Origin: Prostheceraeus crozeri
Taxonomy: Eukaryota; Platyhelminthes; Polycladida; Euryleptidae
Reading direction: 5' to 3'
Assembly (NCBI GenBank): GCA_907163375.1
Contig: CAJQUW010003643.1
Span: 496,001 to 560,000, forward strand
Length of the DNA: 64,000 bases
Position numbers and translations under genes: made by a program. Shown here in pieces: positions 38,338-51,511 of the stretch. The number at the start of each line of letters is the position of its first letter. Within the stretch, counting starts at the first letter, position 1. Below the pieces are notes generated by a model. The model saw nothing but the letters and a program-made list of their open reading frames with translations. It was not told the DNA's origin and ran no database searches.

Positions 38338-41300
38338 CCTACCGATTAATCTATTACATATCACCATTTTCCTGTTTGATTACCCGCTCGATGCTCACGA
38401 ACTATCAGTTTCATTAATTGAACATGCATAGAATAACTAATAAGCTATAGAATATGCAATAACTAGTAAGGTAAACAACAGTTTGCACAATCAAAGAAAT
38501 CTCTTGTTTCGTGATAAATTTCCTCATTACTTCAAACAATAAAAGCCGGCCTGAATTACAGGTCGCTACAGAACTCATATTCATTCAGCTTTGAATTGGA
38601 CATGTTTCTATATTTTTATTCGGTCACTTAGTGTTTATCTAATCCACAGAGATAGATGATTAATTTGAGTGTGAAGACCTAAACACGTAGACAAGGCGAT
38701 CTCTGTGATCTAACAGTACCAAAGTCGAACTCCAGTCAACCTCAGTCGTGCTCAGTTAAAGAATTTGGTTGTTTCTTTGGTCATGATATCAAGAGATGCA
38801 AAAGGGTGACATTGAGTTATTGCGTCTCCTGAAAATTGAAGTTTCAGCGATATAATGTAACATCAGTCACTTACTAAACTGTTTTTAATCTCTTTCACAA
38901 GGACTCGACGCGTTAATCTCTTCTGAGATCTCTCATAATATAGCAAATGTTTTATACATAGTTAATCTTTCTAAGGTGAACAAAACTGCACGAATCCGTC
39001 CGCATTTTAAGTCTAGCAATGGCCTCTTGGCCCAATCTTCAGATAGTAAGTATGAGCATTACTCGATAAGAGTCGACATGTTCGAATTGCGCAATGCAGG
39101 CTGCATTACAGTTGAAGACTTTCATCCGTGATTCGCTTTTTAAAATGACAGATTTCTTTCAGACAAAAAGTGCAGAAGAGAAGAACAGGCGTTCATGTTC
39201 ACAGTCTATTGACTATCGTGTTTACAAGGCCTTCAATTGCTTTGATACGGGTGTTGCTACTAAGATTGACGCATTCTGGAAACAACTGTTCTCTCCTAGC
39301 GGCAGAGGTTTGACTGACAAGGTCTGTCATTGCGTTCGCGGTTCGTCTGCCGGTATAATACAATCACCAGCAGGCTATTTATCGGCCGAGTGTTGTCGCC
39401 TGATAATGCAGTCATAGTTGAGGCCGAGCCTAACGATGTTATCAATGGACGACCAAATCAGATTAGACGGCCCTACATGTCTCGGTGCATCTCCCACAGA
39501 TTGCCGAGTGCACGTGGGTAATTTTTTATCAGACTATTTTGCGTCATCCCAAACCACGAATTCATGCCGCAACCCTTCAAAGACGGACATTTGCTCTTCG
39601 GAATTCTTTCGGCTGTAAAATTTTAATCAAATTGTAAATTAGAGATAACAATCAAAATTATCCACCTCAAGTCATTTTCATTGCTATCTTCTATACCGAG
39701 AATCTCAATGATCCTTGTCTCTTCTAACGCCCGCTGAGTTGTGCGCTTAAATTCAGCATTGGCCACTTCACGCACTCTGGAAGTCCGAGGTCGGTCACGC
39801 ATGGTCTAGTAGGAGCGCAAAGGGCCGAGAAAATCAGTAATTATCGTTCTATGTTGCATCGGGCCATGTTATTCCGGTTGACGAATTTGCAATTGCTAAC
39901 TCACCTGAAAATTGTCTAACAAAGCCAGCTAGAAAATTATGTTTATTTTCTCCGCCTCTCGCCAGTTGTTGACATGAAGACCACGCTCAGAAAGAACTCC
40001 ATTATATTCCTTTTAGCGCTCTGCCTTACAACATAATTGTAGTCTCAATAGGTAAAAGTGAGTCCAGAAATTTATAACTGACAGCGTAAATATCAACTCA
40101 ACAAGTTGTCATTTTACGGGCAGCGGTCAAGAGAATTCGCACAGTAGCACCAGTATATCACTCAGTGCTGTCAACATTGTCGACTCGTCGAGGACTAGGC
40201 TACTCATGTCGTCACCCTGCATTCGTATCTCACGTGATATATTGCCATGTCCGGAGACCAGGCCACTTTCAATAACTGCTAAATCGTCATTTATTTGACT
40301 ATTATCGAGTGCTGCACAAAATAGTGGTTCCTCTTAGGCCTATTTCACCTCACTGAAGAATTGATAGATTTATCAGCATAATATAAGAAAAGGAACATAT
40401 AGTTCATCAATGAGACCTAAAAAGTCCTTAAATCTATTTCCAGTCTTCATTAAACTAATATAGCTACCTGCTATGTGACATTGCGACACATTACTGAAGT
40501 TATTTTTTTTAGATATAATCAATACCAAATATGAGTGTGCAGAATATGAGATACTGGGAAGTTAATGATGGGAATTATACATGTAGGACTAAAGCCTTTC
40601 ATAAGTAGCATGATCAAATAATCAGTCGCATTCATCAGTCGAAAAGTGGAATTCTTTTCTTTAAAAAAATAAATATATACATTTTCTTTATATTAAATGA
40701 CCTGCGCTCGAGCACATCAGGATTTTGGCCACTCCATGTCCAAATCCATCCCGTACTCCATGATAGAAGAAGTCAGAATAGAATCTGATGTGAAATAAGC
40801 AAAGTAAGTTAATTTTCCGCGCATTCCTGAAGCGGATCCTGATAGAAATCGCGCGGTATATATTATGTTATCCCAGTAGCTACAACTTCATGGTAATGTA
40901 ATTTTTTGTGCTATCTCTGCAGCGGGTCTAATTCTACACAGCAACAACATTCCCCAAAATCAGGCAGCTTCAGACAATTGTAAGCCAGCTGGACTTTGGC
41001 CTGATAGGCGTGAAAAAAATCGTTTTCATTTACTTTAAAAAATGAAATTAAATCATTTTCCTATAAATTCATCAATTTAGGTATTTAATTTGAAATTATG
41101 TTTGCGACTTGTAACCTTGTTCACATAATTTAACTTCAACATTGAAAGTTTCAGAGGGTATGCATGGAATCTGCAACATTATCTGCAATTTGATACTTTT
41201 TATAATTTTGCAATGTAAAATATTTAGGAGAGACGTATTTGCTGTTATGATTTTGATATTTTGAATATGAAATCTTCACCTAAGTTTTCAATAGCAACTT

Positions 41301-42227
41301 ATTATTAAATTCCTTTTCATGTATAAAATGAGTCGTAGGCTAAGTATGAGCATTCTCATAAATTTAAAAATACGGTGAAGAGTTATCTCTCTGTCCACGT
41401 AGTGACGGAAAGTTTTATGCAGAAGCGCATGAAGAAGTGCACGGTGAAACATCAATTACTCATTATCATCACCTTATGACTAAGAGATATTGAGAGAATC
41501 TCGAAGACTATAAGCGGCGATGAGTAGGTAACACGTGAACTGACAATGCAATCCGAATGCAAACCTGTGCAAGAAAGCAGAACGTTATGGGAATGTTGAG
41601 GCAGGAAGGAACAATGAGCCGTTAATGACAGAACAGATAACTGCAGAATTGAAGAGAATTTGACACGCAAACGAAATCTGGCTGGAGTCCAGCTCGGACA
41701 CGGGAAGGGAGGGCGAGGACAGCTCATTTCCCATGCTCCACATGACTCATTACTGCTCCTTTCAACGCTTCAGACAAATATTATGTAAATAATGGATAAG
41801 AATTAAATGTTTTCTAATGATTGCATATAGATAATGTTGTTTGATTATTGAACTGAATGAAGTATGATGACTGCAATCTTGCAAGCAAGGGTAGTCAAAA
41901 GTTGATTGCTGGCTAAAAAATAATTATTTTTGGCTAGCTTTGGAAATCAATAATTGCAATTAGTTGCAGCACATTTTATACAATTTGTTTTCGATTCCAG
42001 TTAGTATTTTATTTCCTTCTTATATATTTAAACAATAAATAATTGAGATATTAAAAATATTAAACATGTTGCATCTTTAAAATATTAAATGATGCTTTAT
42101 ATTCATTATATGCACTAAGTGGAATATAAAGGGTGGTCCGTGTAAAAATGAAGGTCTTCGTGTTTATTATCGTTCACATCTATGATTTGAAGTTTGTTGA
42201 TGAATTTATGACTCTTAAAGTAGAAAA
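38338..42227. other. Intron DNA with a GC-richer, unrecognised patch
   Basis: Most is featureless AT-rich DNA. At 39070-39620 base composition rises and overlapping frames occur (39094-39417, 107 residues, and 39418-39618, 66 residues). I recognise no domain, and they could be the remains of a transposon gene. The minus frame at 41452-41727 is also unrecognised. Confidence 0.4.
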
Positions 42228-42229
42228 TA

Positions 42230-43681
42230 CCGTATTTCCTCGAATACACCTCGCGCGTTATTTTGATGTGCTGGGTTTATTGAATGGTGGGGTTATTTGT
42301 AAGATTGGAAACAATATTTTATACCGTCTTATCGCGATTTCAGGCGCATGCGCTTAGAAGCAAAAAATCGCTTGTTTACAATGTGATACACATGTGCATT
42401 TTGTTCGCTAATAAGCGCATGCTCTAATATCCGATTGATAGCACCCTAGTCAGTATGATTTCCTCGTCTCTTCCTGTAGCCTATATGATCATAGGGACCT
42501 CCATGTACAGTATAGCACCTTAATAAAATTTTAGTCATTAATTAATAATCTTGGTAAGTAAGGAAAGTTTTGTTTGAACCAACGTTTTCCAATCATTGCA
42601 TTCAATTGTTTAGTTTGTGTGTGTGACACAATAGATAACTGTTTTTGCACTTACATATTTCGTTTTTAGGTATTGTACTTAGAGGCAAGCAATGCTTTGA
42701 CCGTCACTAATTACGGTATGAAGCACCAGTAGCCTATAATGTAATCTTGCTGTGAAATAGCGAGCTAATAATGTGTTAAAATATGGTTTAGTAGATAATT
42801 ACCGGTATTAATGTTTGATTATTTCTAAATTTTACTTTGATGAAATGAATAATGGTAAGATTTACATGGATTAGTAGCGAACTTTCAGGTTATATTACAG
42901 TCTGACTTAATTGTTAAGATACACATAGAGCTAAACATATTTAAGCTAATTGCCATGCAATTTTGCGACCAAGTAATTTAGAACAAAAAATAATTTTGCG
43001 ACTGATGCACTTTTTTCAGTTTATAAGCGCATGCGCTTAAATTCTCGATAATGCGGTGCCAAATCTAGAAATTGATTAGTTAAGACAAGTTTTAGATTAT
43101 GAAATGGGTGCAGTCTTTGACGGATTTGATTCTATTTAATTCAATGATGTGAACTTTAATCTGCGATTTCCCTCAATAGTCAATGATCATGTTATTGATG
43201 TACTTATTACGTGATATAACTCACTGTCCTTACCTCGTTTATTTTTTAAAATATGTTCTCACACGTAGCTTGCTCTATGCGGCACCTATACACATCAAAA
43301 TTTCCTCTACATATAGATTGCAATTTCATTTTTATTTCTTTTAACTTCCTAACGAAGATCGAGGCAGTTCTCTGGCCTGCAATTGAAGTCTGTTGGAGAC
43401 AAACTTTGCAAAACACGTAATTATTAAATGATCATGTGACGTGGTCATTTGACGAAGATGGTGGAGTATAAATAACATATACATAGCTAGAATGTTGCAT
43501 GATGTTCTACATGCAACTAATATGAGAAATTAGAGAACTGCTGAGAGGAATGTAATGTGATTGATCTGCCACTAACTGTGTAAACCAGGTGTGGGTTTTA
43601 TTCGGGGATGGGGTCTATTGAAGAGCATTTTATCCATAAGCGGGATTTATTCGAATGCGGGTCCTGTTCGAAGAAATGTGG
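42230..43681. mobile_element. Old TA-flanked transposon, about 1450 bp
   Basis: Left end CCGTATTTCCTCGAA after TA, right end (reverse complement) CCACATTTCTTCGAA before CA. The terminal differences are all transitions. TTATTCG-type motifs and AAGCGCATGCGCTTA palindromes recur inside. The start CCGTA resembles the pogo-like element at 27146. No transposase remains. It holds a Penelope-like relic at 43338. Confidence 0.5.
43338..43435 (+). repeat. Relic of the Penelope-like element's ribozyme region
   Basis: AACTTCCTAACGAAGATCGA and the bases after it align with the motif at 10048-10150, including the TGCAATTGAAG end and the run toward GACGTG/CACGTA. The core bases have changed, so it would not cleave. 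It marks a second, older insertion of the same family, inside the element at 42230-43681. Confidence 0.5.
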
Positions 43682-44572
43682 CAATTCAATTATTTCAAAT
43701 TTATATTTGTTTAAGAAGCTAAAATGTAGCGGCAATTTATTTATAATATGGTACTAATTTTGACAATTGCAAGCCTCTCTTAATTGTCTATTCCGCATTC
43801 TTAGGAGTTGTTGCTCCTAGTTTGTAACGTGTACTTGAATGCGTTTGATCAAAAACTGGCATTGATTTTTCCAATGAAGAAGGTTTAGCTCAAATTAAAT
43901 ACTGTCTGACAACTCGCACTACTGCAGCTGAAAATCTGAAATGCTTTTTTTGTTGACCATTGAGATAGTCAAGGATATAAAACCAGTTGTCGGAAAATCA
44001 TCCGGTATTATTCCTCTTTTTTAATCACAAAAGTTGGTCTATAACTGAAAGCTTTTCTGTTACACAACGTTTGCTCAACTGGAGTATATTCGTTGGCTAG
44101 ATCCACACGTTATGACTTTGACTTTGCAGCCATCCTCAATCATTGAGATGGAAGCTAAAGCTGCATTAAGTATCAGTTCTAAATTCAACTATTATTAACG
44201 CCATTGCTAGGTAGCAAGCGTTTTAGCCTACATTATAGGCTTGTGCATATTGCATGCATTCCAAAATGGCTTATTCCAAATGTACCTATGTTTGAATAGA
44301 GGTTTTTTGAACGCAGGTGAAGGCCACTGGCAAGTCATGCAGATTACTTTGTTAATGGAATTTGTGACCTATTGTACCTTATCAGTTCTTTATTTCACTC
44401 TATACAGTAGCTCTTTACAGTATTTGTATTGCCCTTACTGATAACAAAAGTCTTTCAACGAGTTCACTTTTGAATCATCAATGATTGAAGTGCACATCAA
44501 CGAATTGACGGCTGATGCCCTTGGTGAGAGTGGAGTGACGATTTTCTACCGAACAGTGATATAGAGATGATA

Positions 44573-45301
44573 CAGTCCGTTTCATAAAAAGTGGATCATC
44601 CTAAAATTTGACTAAATAAAACATAAGTATGATACAGAAAGCATTTTTCATGTTATTTCATGTCCCTAATATATTTAAATGTCCTTATATAATCTGATAA
44701 GCTATGATACAGTAACGGTTCTTAAGAAGCTAATATTTTGTGGCCCTACCTTATTGTCAATGACATTACCTCGTCTAAGCATTGATTCGATGGTATCGTT
44801 GATTTGACTGATCTAATCTCCACTCTCTTTTTAACAGTGACGTAAGTTGTGATACGCCATCTGTAGGTAAACGACGAACGTTTTTTAGAATACTCCATAC
44901 ATTTTCTATGGGATTCAGGCCAAGATAATGTCCTAAGCCCTAATTGATACTCGTAAAACATTCACATATTTTAATTCATGGTACTTGTTGTTCTATTGCC
45001 TTTTGTGAATGCGATCTCGTTATTGTTCATGTATTGTTTTCAACGGTAAGAGATAATTTCTAGCTGAAAGCAATCAGCTGCCAACACCACCGCAACGAAG
45101 TCAGGAAGCTATGGAACATGAAGTTCAGTTAATCACATGTATCAGTTACATTATTGTTGATGAATAATGGTGCTATACTGGCTCTGATTGACCGATTTTC
45201 TTTATTTTGGTTTTGCTTGATAGCTTTTCGCTTGTAGAACAACATATTGTATAACAAAGGAAACAAATGCAATTTTATAAGAGTGAGGTATGATTTTGTG
45301 T
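44573..45301 (-). mobile_element. Deleted Tc1 copy related to 24414
   Basis: Its left end repeats CAGTCCGTTTCATAAAAAGT after a TA, and the sequence follows the element at 24414 closely. It lacks about 560 bp of the transposase middle (24975-25535 of the other copy) as well as several smaller pieces, and stops near the equivalent of 25857, so the right inverted repeat is gone. A piece of the PDLNLIENVW region survives in altered form. Confidence 0.88.
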
Positions 45302-46084
45302 TTTTTATCTATTAGATCGTTATAATATACATCGATGATATAAGAGATGAAACCCACAGAACATATATTCCATGCAGCAAGCTTCTTACAGATCTGCTTT
45401 TCAGATCTGCTTTCCCGGGATAAGGAATCGAGTTAATCCCGACATTGGAGTTCAGGAAGAATTCTAATCATTTCATCTCAGTTACTATTTACAGTGACAT
45501 CACTTGCCTATCTTACGGAAAAAATGCATTATAAGATTCTTCAATCTCGCGATTCCGAGATTTTGATTCTGCAGGATTTTAGAATCCCAATCTGTCAGCA
45601 CAATGCATTAAGAAAATTGTTATTTTTTTAAAAAAATAATCTTTTTATCCTGCGCGGAACTAGCAATCTCAGGATTCGTGAAAGTCGAGATTTTTGCACA
45701 TGCTTTAATCTCGGGTATTAACTTCCGAATTTCGTGGTTACCGTAGTCGGTAATTTGTAGTTGTTCCTTATTACTCAACCAACTCACCACTTGCAACCAC
45801 TTGCAACCACTACTAATTTGTGATTAAAACGACGTATACGAGTACCTACTTTGAGTCACAGCTTTAAGTATTGTTAATCCCGGCAGGCCTACGATTACCG
45901 ACGTTAGGAAATTCCGAAACGCGCTCCCGGCGCTCCCTTTTTTCAAACATGCGCATGTGCATTCTTTTCGTATGCGCGCCGACCGATGCCTATAATAATA
46001 CAACGTTTACATTGAATAGGATAATAGCTGTCACGCATGAGAACAGCGAAAACCACTGCAATTTGGCCCCTATTCGGAGGTCAC
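45302..46084. other. Intron DNA, small repeats only
   Basis: Contains a doubled CAGATCTGCTTT near 45392-45418, a doubled CCACTTGCAA near 45786, and AATCTCG/CGAGATT motifs between 45540 and 45720. No gene seen. Confidence 0.4.
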
Positions 46085-46470
46085 ATCAGTTCCAATTTCG
46101 CTCAAAAAGAAGCTGGTTGAGACGCTCGTATGGCCGTTGGCAACATGTGGCTGTGATGGATGGACTGTGCTAAAAGACGGCGAAGAGAGTGGAAGCACTC
46201 GGGATCAAGACAGTGAGAAGAGCATTGCAGCTTATGTTTATTGGTCATCACTCATCACACACTTCAAACGCGCCGGTGTTTCAGATGGCCGGAACTAAGA
46301 GAAAATTATTATCTTCAATGAAGAGAAGGAAGCTTCAATATCTAGGACATTAGCGTAGAGAAGCAACATTGAAGAAGACTATCGGCATGCTGCCGGGATG
46401 AGAAGACAAAGTCGCCCAAGGATCTATTGGCATTCGGGGTGTATTTGCTGAACAGTCGTTCGATTTGACT
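46085..46470 (+). mobile_element. RTE-type LINE relic (ORF2 C-terminus)
   Basis: The + strand encodes KLVETLVWPLATCGCDGWTV, then ALGIKTVRRALQ and RKLLSSMKRRKLQYLGH, the usual LVWPVALYGCETWT to RKLRYLGH run of RTE-like elements. Stops interrupt it. It lies inside the HS3ST intron. Confidence 0.7.
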
Positions 46471-47291
46471 CAACACGTGAATATCTAGTCGGCTTAGTAT
46501 TCGACTCGTGATAGTGTGAACTCGTCCAACCGTAAAAGCAAGGACGTTGGGTAAAGAAGGACATTCCAGATGCTTTAACTTGAAAAATATGCTGCTAAGG
46601 AGCTTACCAAAAATATCAAGCCATCTGAGTTGTTAATGATGATGACTCACTGACACATTGCTACTTGGTAGGAACAAGTTGTTGAGCAGGTCGCATGCCA
46701 GCAAGTGGCGCCAAACACGAAGAAGGAAGAGCCACAGCGCCAGGTGTCAATCAAAAAATAGTCCTCATGATCTTCGCACTCAAATTTCATTTACTTCTCA
46801 ATTAAGCGTGACTGGAAAGTCGAACTTGGATGATAATACGAAAGTCGGCGACGTCGCACGAAAAGTACACCAGCGAAGAATGAGAAAGTATTGAGATAAT
46901 CTACTCATTTATATCACCTTACCGGTTTTAAGAAGTGCATTTCTCTTTTCATTGACATAGCATTATGCAATTCTTCAAGTCTGTATCAGCTTCAATGGAA
47001 CTTTTAGAATAGTTTCATACTCATACTCATATCTAGAAACCCGCTCTTACTGATTAGTTATCTGACTTGAGCGTCTTTTGCAATAAAACCACTATCATGA
47101 AGCAATTGCAAATCAATTTGTATTACACATATTGCTAAAATGGCTAATGTTAATCAGTAATTGCATTATTTGTCAACATTTCTATGCATTGCAAATGAAA
47201 TTTCATTATCAGTTATGTAATCAAAATATCATATGAAGCTCAACAAAACTATCAACTATAAAAATAAAGCAACAAATAAACTAACCTTGTT

Positions 47292-47470
47292 TATACTCGG
47301 AAGCACATCAGGCCAGCTACCACCCATGGGGTCAAGATTCATTCCACTCTCGTTCTTTTTGACTGAGTATTGAGCAAGAGTGCAGACTGCACCCAAAATT
47401 CATAGATTTGACCCGACTAGAGTTTTGAACCCAGGTCTCCCGAACGCAGAGCGAATAAAAAAGCACCGCA
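47292..47470 (-). repeat. tRNA-derived SINE, copy 2
   Basis: On the minus strand: TCGCTCTGCGTTCGGGAGAC, then B-box-like GGGTTCAAAA, then GAGAGTGGAATGAAT and a tail ending GATGTGCTTCCGAGTATA. The order and sequence match copies 1 and 3. The A-box part is eroded. It lies in the HS3ST intron. Confidence 0.7.
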
Positions 47471-47987
47471 TGTGACAACAAAATATGATTGATGCCTTCG
47501 TGTAATTATTGCTTTATAATTTTGCTAATACTAATGCCGTTCAGGATTGTTTATCAATACTGCTCAGATATAGTTCTAACATACCAAGCTCATTTTCAAC
47601 ACACACAAGCATTGACTTATAAGGCCAACACTGTAATTCGTAAAGTCCCAAATGAGTATTAAAAAGAGTACTGAACCTGAATACTAACTACAACTAAAGG
47701 GAGTGCGAAAATATCAGTGCCCATTGTAGAACTCTCTGAGTTCGAAAGCACAGTACTTAATTCGTACTCATTTAGTGGTGGCATAAGACTATAGCGTCAC
47801 ACCTCCATCAATTAATAAATGCCATTCGGCATATCTAACCCGCTACATCCCTCACACCTATCTAAAAACTGTTGTGGCTATAGAACACACATGCATTTGG
47901 ATCAATAAAATTGTACTCATCTTGAAGAAAATGATTAAATACAAAATACAATGAATCAGAGTTATGATCAAGCACGGTTGACATAAT

Positions 47988-48747
47988 CAGTGTTGCCACA
48001 GCGGCGGAATTTTCCGCCGCGGCTGAATCGGCGGAATCGGTGGAAATCTTGAGGTGGTGGCGGAATTCTTGGAATTTGAGAATTCCGCCGGTCCTATTTT
48101 TTGATCATTCGGCGCAAGCTTAATTATCCTACAGGTAGCAAACGCAGATGCGGATTTTCAGCTTCTTGTCCGTGTGAACTTCATGATGTTCCTACAGTAT
48201 TGGAACGTTTCAATCTCAGATACTCGCTTCACACCTCGTCATGATTTAGCGATTTAACCATTAGATTTTCAATCTCTCTGAAATTACTTCTAAAATCAAA
48301 ACTTCTTAATGTTGTCTAGCCTCTCTTATTAATGGAATGGTCCCATCACTAGACCTACGTAACTCAGCATCTGTTTTGTGCTATTTTTTCAAATTGAATT
48401 ACTTGATCAGTGAATGGGTAGAGTTGCAATTGAAGCATATGTGATGCGTATTAAACTCACTGCTTTGGAATCTATTACTGAATTAATGATGATAAGGTAC
48501 CTATGATGGGAGGGCATGGGAAACAAAAGAAAAATCAGGTTACTCAATTTAGTATGCATCATTATTTACATAGGCTAAATTGCGTGATGTACGTGCGTGT
48601 GACTGTAAATCGATCCCCAAAATTGCTTTATCTATCTTTAATAAAGCGATTCATACATAGGTCTAGGAATCGGCACACCTAGACCGTCGCGACGGAATTC
48701 TGACGTCAGGGCGGAATTCTTTCCAGTTGGCCGCTATGGCAACACTG
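47988..48747. mobile_element. hAT-type non-autonomous transposon, 760 bp
   Basis: Left end CAGTGTTGCCACAGCGGCGG, right end (reverse complement) CAGTGTTGCCATAGCGGCCA. An exact 8-bp duplication GACATAAT flanks it (47980-47987, 48748-48755). GGCGGAATTC motifs repeat near both ends. No transposase. Confidence 0.93.
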
Positions 48748-48755
48748 GACATAAT

Positions 48756-51511
48756 GCTCTTCGGAAGAGGAAATGTATAGGCTTTATACAGGGGTTTCTG
48801 TACACAGCATAATAAGACAAGGAATAAAATAGTCAGATGCAGTCAGCAAGTGCTAATACCATCAATAATGAAATTAAAGCAATTAAGCTAGAATTTATAC
48901 GCCATATGTCTTTGAAAATATCATGATTGCTGTTAAATTTGTAGTTTACCTTTTTCGATGATAAAAAAACAATTCACATGCTTGAGTCATAACATGTTCG
49001 CGCAGAGAATGTGCAAACTCTGCTTTTTAGAACTTTGTTCAGCACGGCACATTACATCTTATTCATGGATATCAAATGAAACTTACTTTTGATTACTTGG
49101 AATATATAGAATTAAAACAAATGTCATACTTTGCGGTTTTTAAATTATGCTTTTCAAATCAATATTTCGACGTTTTAAAGTAATGACATTGACTGCAATA
49201 TTTTTGAAATCAACATTGACTGGATGATTTATTTATATTGTTAACTCATTATATTAGTACTCAATTCAGTAATTTTAGTAGTCTTTCGATTAGTGTTCAG
49301 ATTGGTGCTTAAATAGGATTTCATGATTTACGGTGAATACTGATTTGATTTTGAATGATGTTTGATATGAATTTTGTTGCCAAATGGTAGACAACAGCTC
49401 AGAAAGAGTTGTCGAAGTAGAATGAAGTTATTTTCACGCGAAAAATGATAAGTTGTAAAAGAACAAGTTTTCTAACAAATACCAAGACTTTGGACTCATG
49501 TAGCAGAAGTAAGTGAACTGAGACAAGAAGGGCATTCAACTCTTTAAAATGTCTGTGACCGTACTTATGAAATCTTATTATTTTCACCTGATGAAGGCTT
49601 CGGACGAAAATTTGTGACTTCAATGTCTTAATTCATTCGAGTTCTACGCATATCTTCTGACTTTTCTTTCCATTATTGACAAAAGCTATTTCTCGACGAC
49701 TGGTATTGTGAAGCTTTGAGATAGACTTCCATGTACATCCGTACATGCAGTTACGTTGAAAATGGATTTGGAGAAACGCAGTTTTGAAAATTAGAAGCTC
49801 TGCCCCATGGGTCAGTTAGAGAAGCGAGTACGCGACAGTCGCATTGCAGTATCGCGTGCGAGGCACGTTTGTTCGTCCAAATAGCTGTCAGGGCGCGCCC
49901 GGAAAGTGAGTCATAACCATTGTCTTAGTCTGTCCATCATGACTTGAGCACTGACGCCTCACCCGCGCCTTAAATCGTCAGGAAACAATCCTTTCCGTCA
50001 CTGTGAACAAAGAACACTAAGTTGACGTCTACCTTCTTGTCCATGTGTTCTCCTCCTGACCTCTCCCGTGTCCTCATATCTATTCTTCTTCATCTCCTCA
50101 ATATAGGACTACTTTAGGAAAGAGAAACAAAGCGACAGAACATTGATGCTCTGTGAATAATTCGTTTTCAAATGCCGCTAAAAAGCCGCATGAGAAAAAT
50201 GAAGAAGCAATGTTTTTGTGAGTGCAGTCTAGACACTGCTTTCTAAAAGCACAAAATATTAGATTCGCAACATTTCTAGCAAAATATCTTAACGAACGTC
50301 TCTTAGACAGATGCAGGATGACAAATGATTTAATAATCCAAATATTATTTGAATATTCTTTATCCTCTGAATTTTATTTTCAAAAACACTAATAAATTTT
50401 GACACTAAAAATTCTGAATAATAGGCTTCAACTTCATAACTTGTAAAAAATTGTCGGGAAATAAATCATTCTCAAAAAATAAATTTAAATTACACTTCCC
50501 GATTTTGAGGAAATTTAACTATGTGATGCCCCATTTTGAAATACGATATCTAAACAACAAGCTTTATTACTTTTTATACAAATTATTTGATGTGTTGCAT
50601 ATTTCCTGACAAAGTCATGACCTGCTAGCATGGTCCGTCTGGCTTCAGTCTGTATTTGCTTCTGTTTGTTCGTGCGGAGCTGGGGTTATAAGCTAGCCCG
50701 TTGAAAATCCAGTCATTATAGATTTGCTTTAAAACTCACTTGTAATAACTTCATGCATTACCCGCAAGAGCATGAACGACGAACTTAGAAACCTACATCC
50801 AGTTATCAACTTGATTGTGATATCAAATGTCAAACAAGATCATAGTGATCTTGTAAAAGTCATTCAAAATTTCATTGCATCGCATCTTGTATTATGTTTT
50901 TAAATACTTTTGAATTTTTAATTTAACATATATCTAATCAAGAACACATAATCATTTCTGTAAAAACAAGCTTTTTTGGTTTGTATGTTAGGCATTTCAG
51001 CATGAGTTAATCTATGATTTACTTGTCATATTAAGAAGATCACCTCTACCTGCTATCAATAAAGCTCGAAATTTGCATGATCGATTTCGAAGTTTCGAAC
51101 ATACACGCAAGATACTCCTCCTTGCACAATACAAATAGTACGCGCATGATTATGATATCCAACTAATTCGAAAGTGCCAATTTCGGGTTTTGCCGACAAC
51201 CGCTAGAGGGGACCTTCCTAACAATGCCTCAGTATTCAGTGATATGATTTATGCGTGCATTTAAGGTAGTTTCACCTTCGTCAGTTTTCCATTCTGAAGA
51301 CAGAATTCTACTATTTTGATAAAAATATTAATTCAGTGATTAAAATTCATAATGACTTTGTATGGGAGGCAAACATGGTTTGGAGCAAATAATGTCGTAT
51401 TTGAAAGAAAGAAACATTAGATTTTCGTTTAGTGCTTGGTACATGCAACTGATGCAGCTATATATAATGTATGAATTGGAAGTTGGTTGGCTATCAGCAG
51501 AATGTACAGAC
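48756..51511. other. Intron DNA, no gene seen
   Basis: Mostly AT-rich. A GC-richer unique-looking stretch at 49800-50080 is the best candidate for a conserved non-coding element, judged only by composition. Confidence 0.4.
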
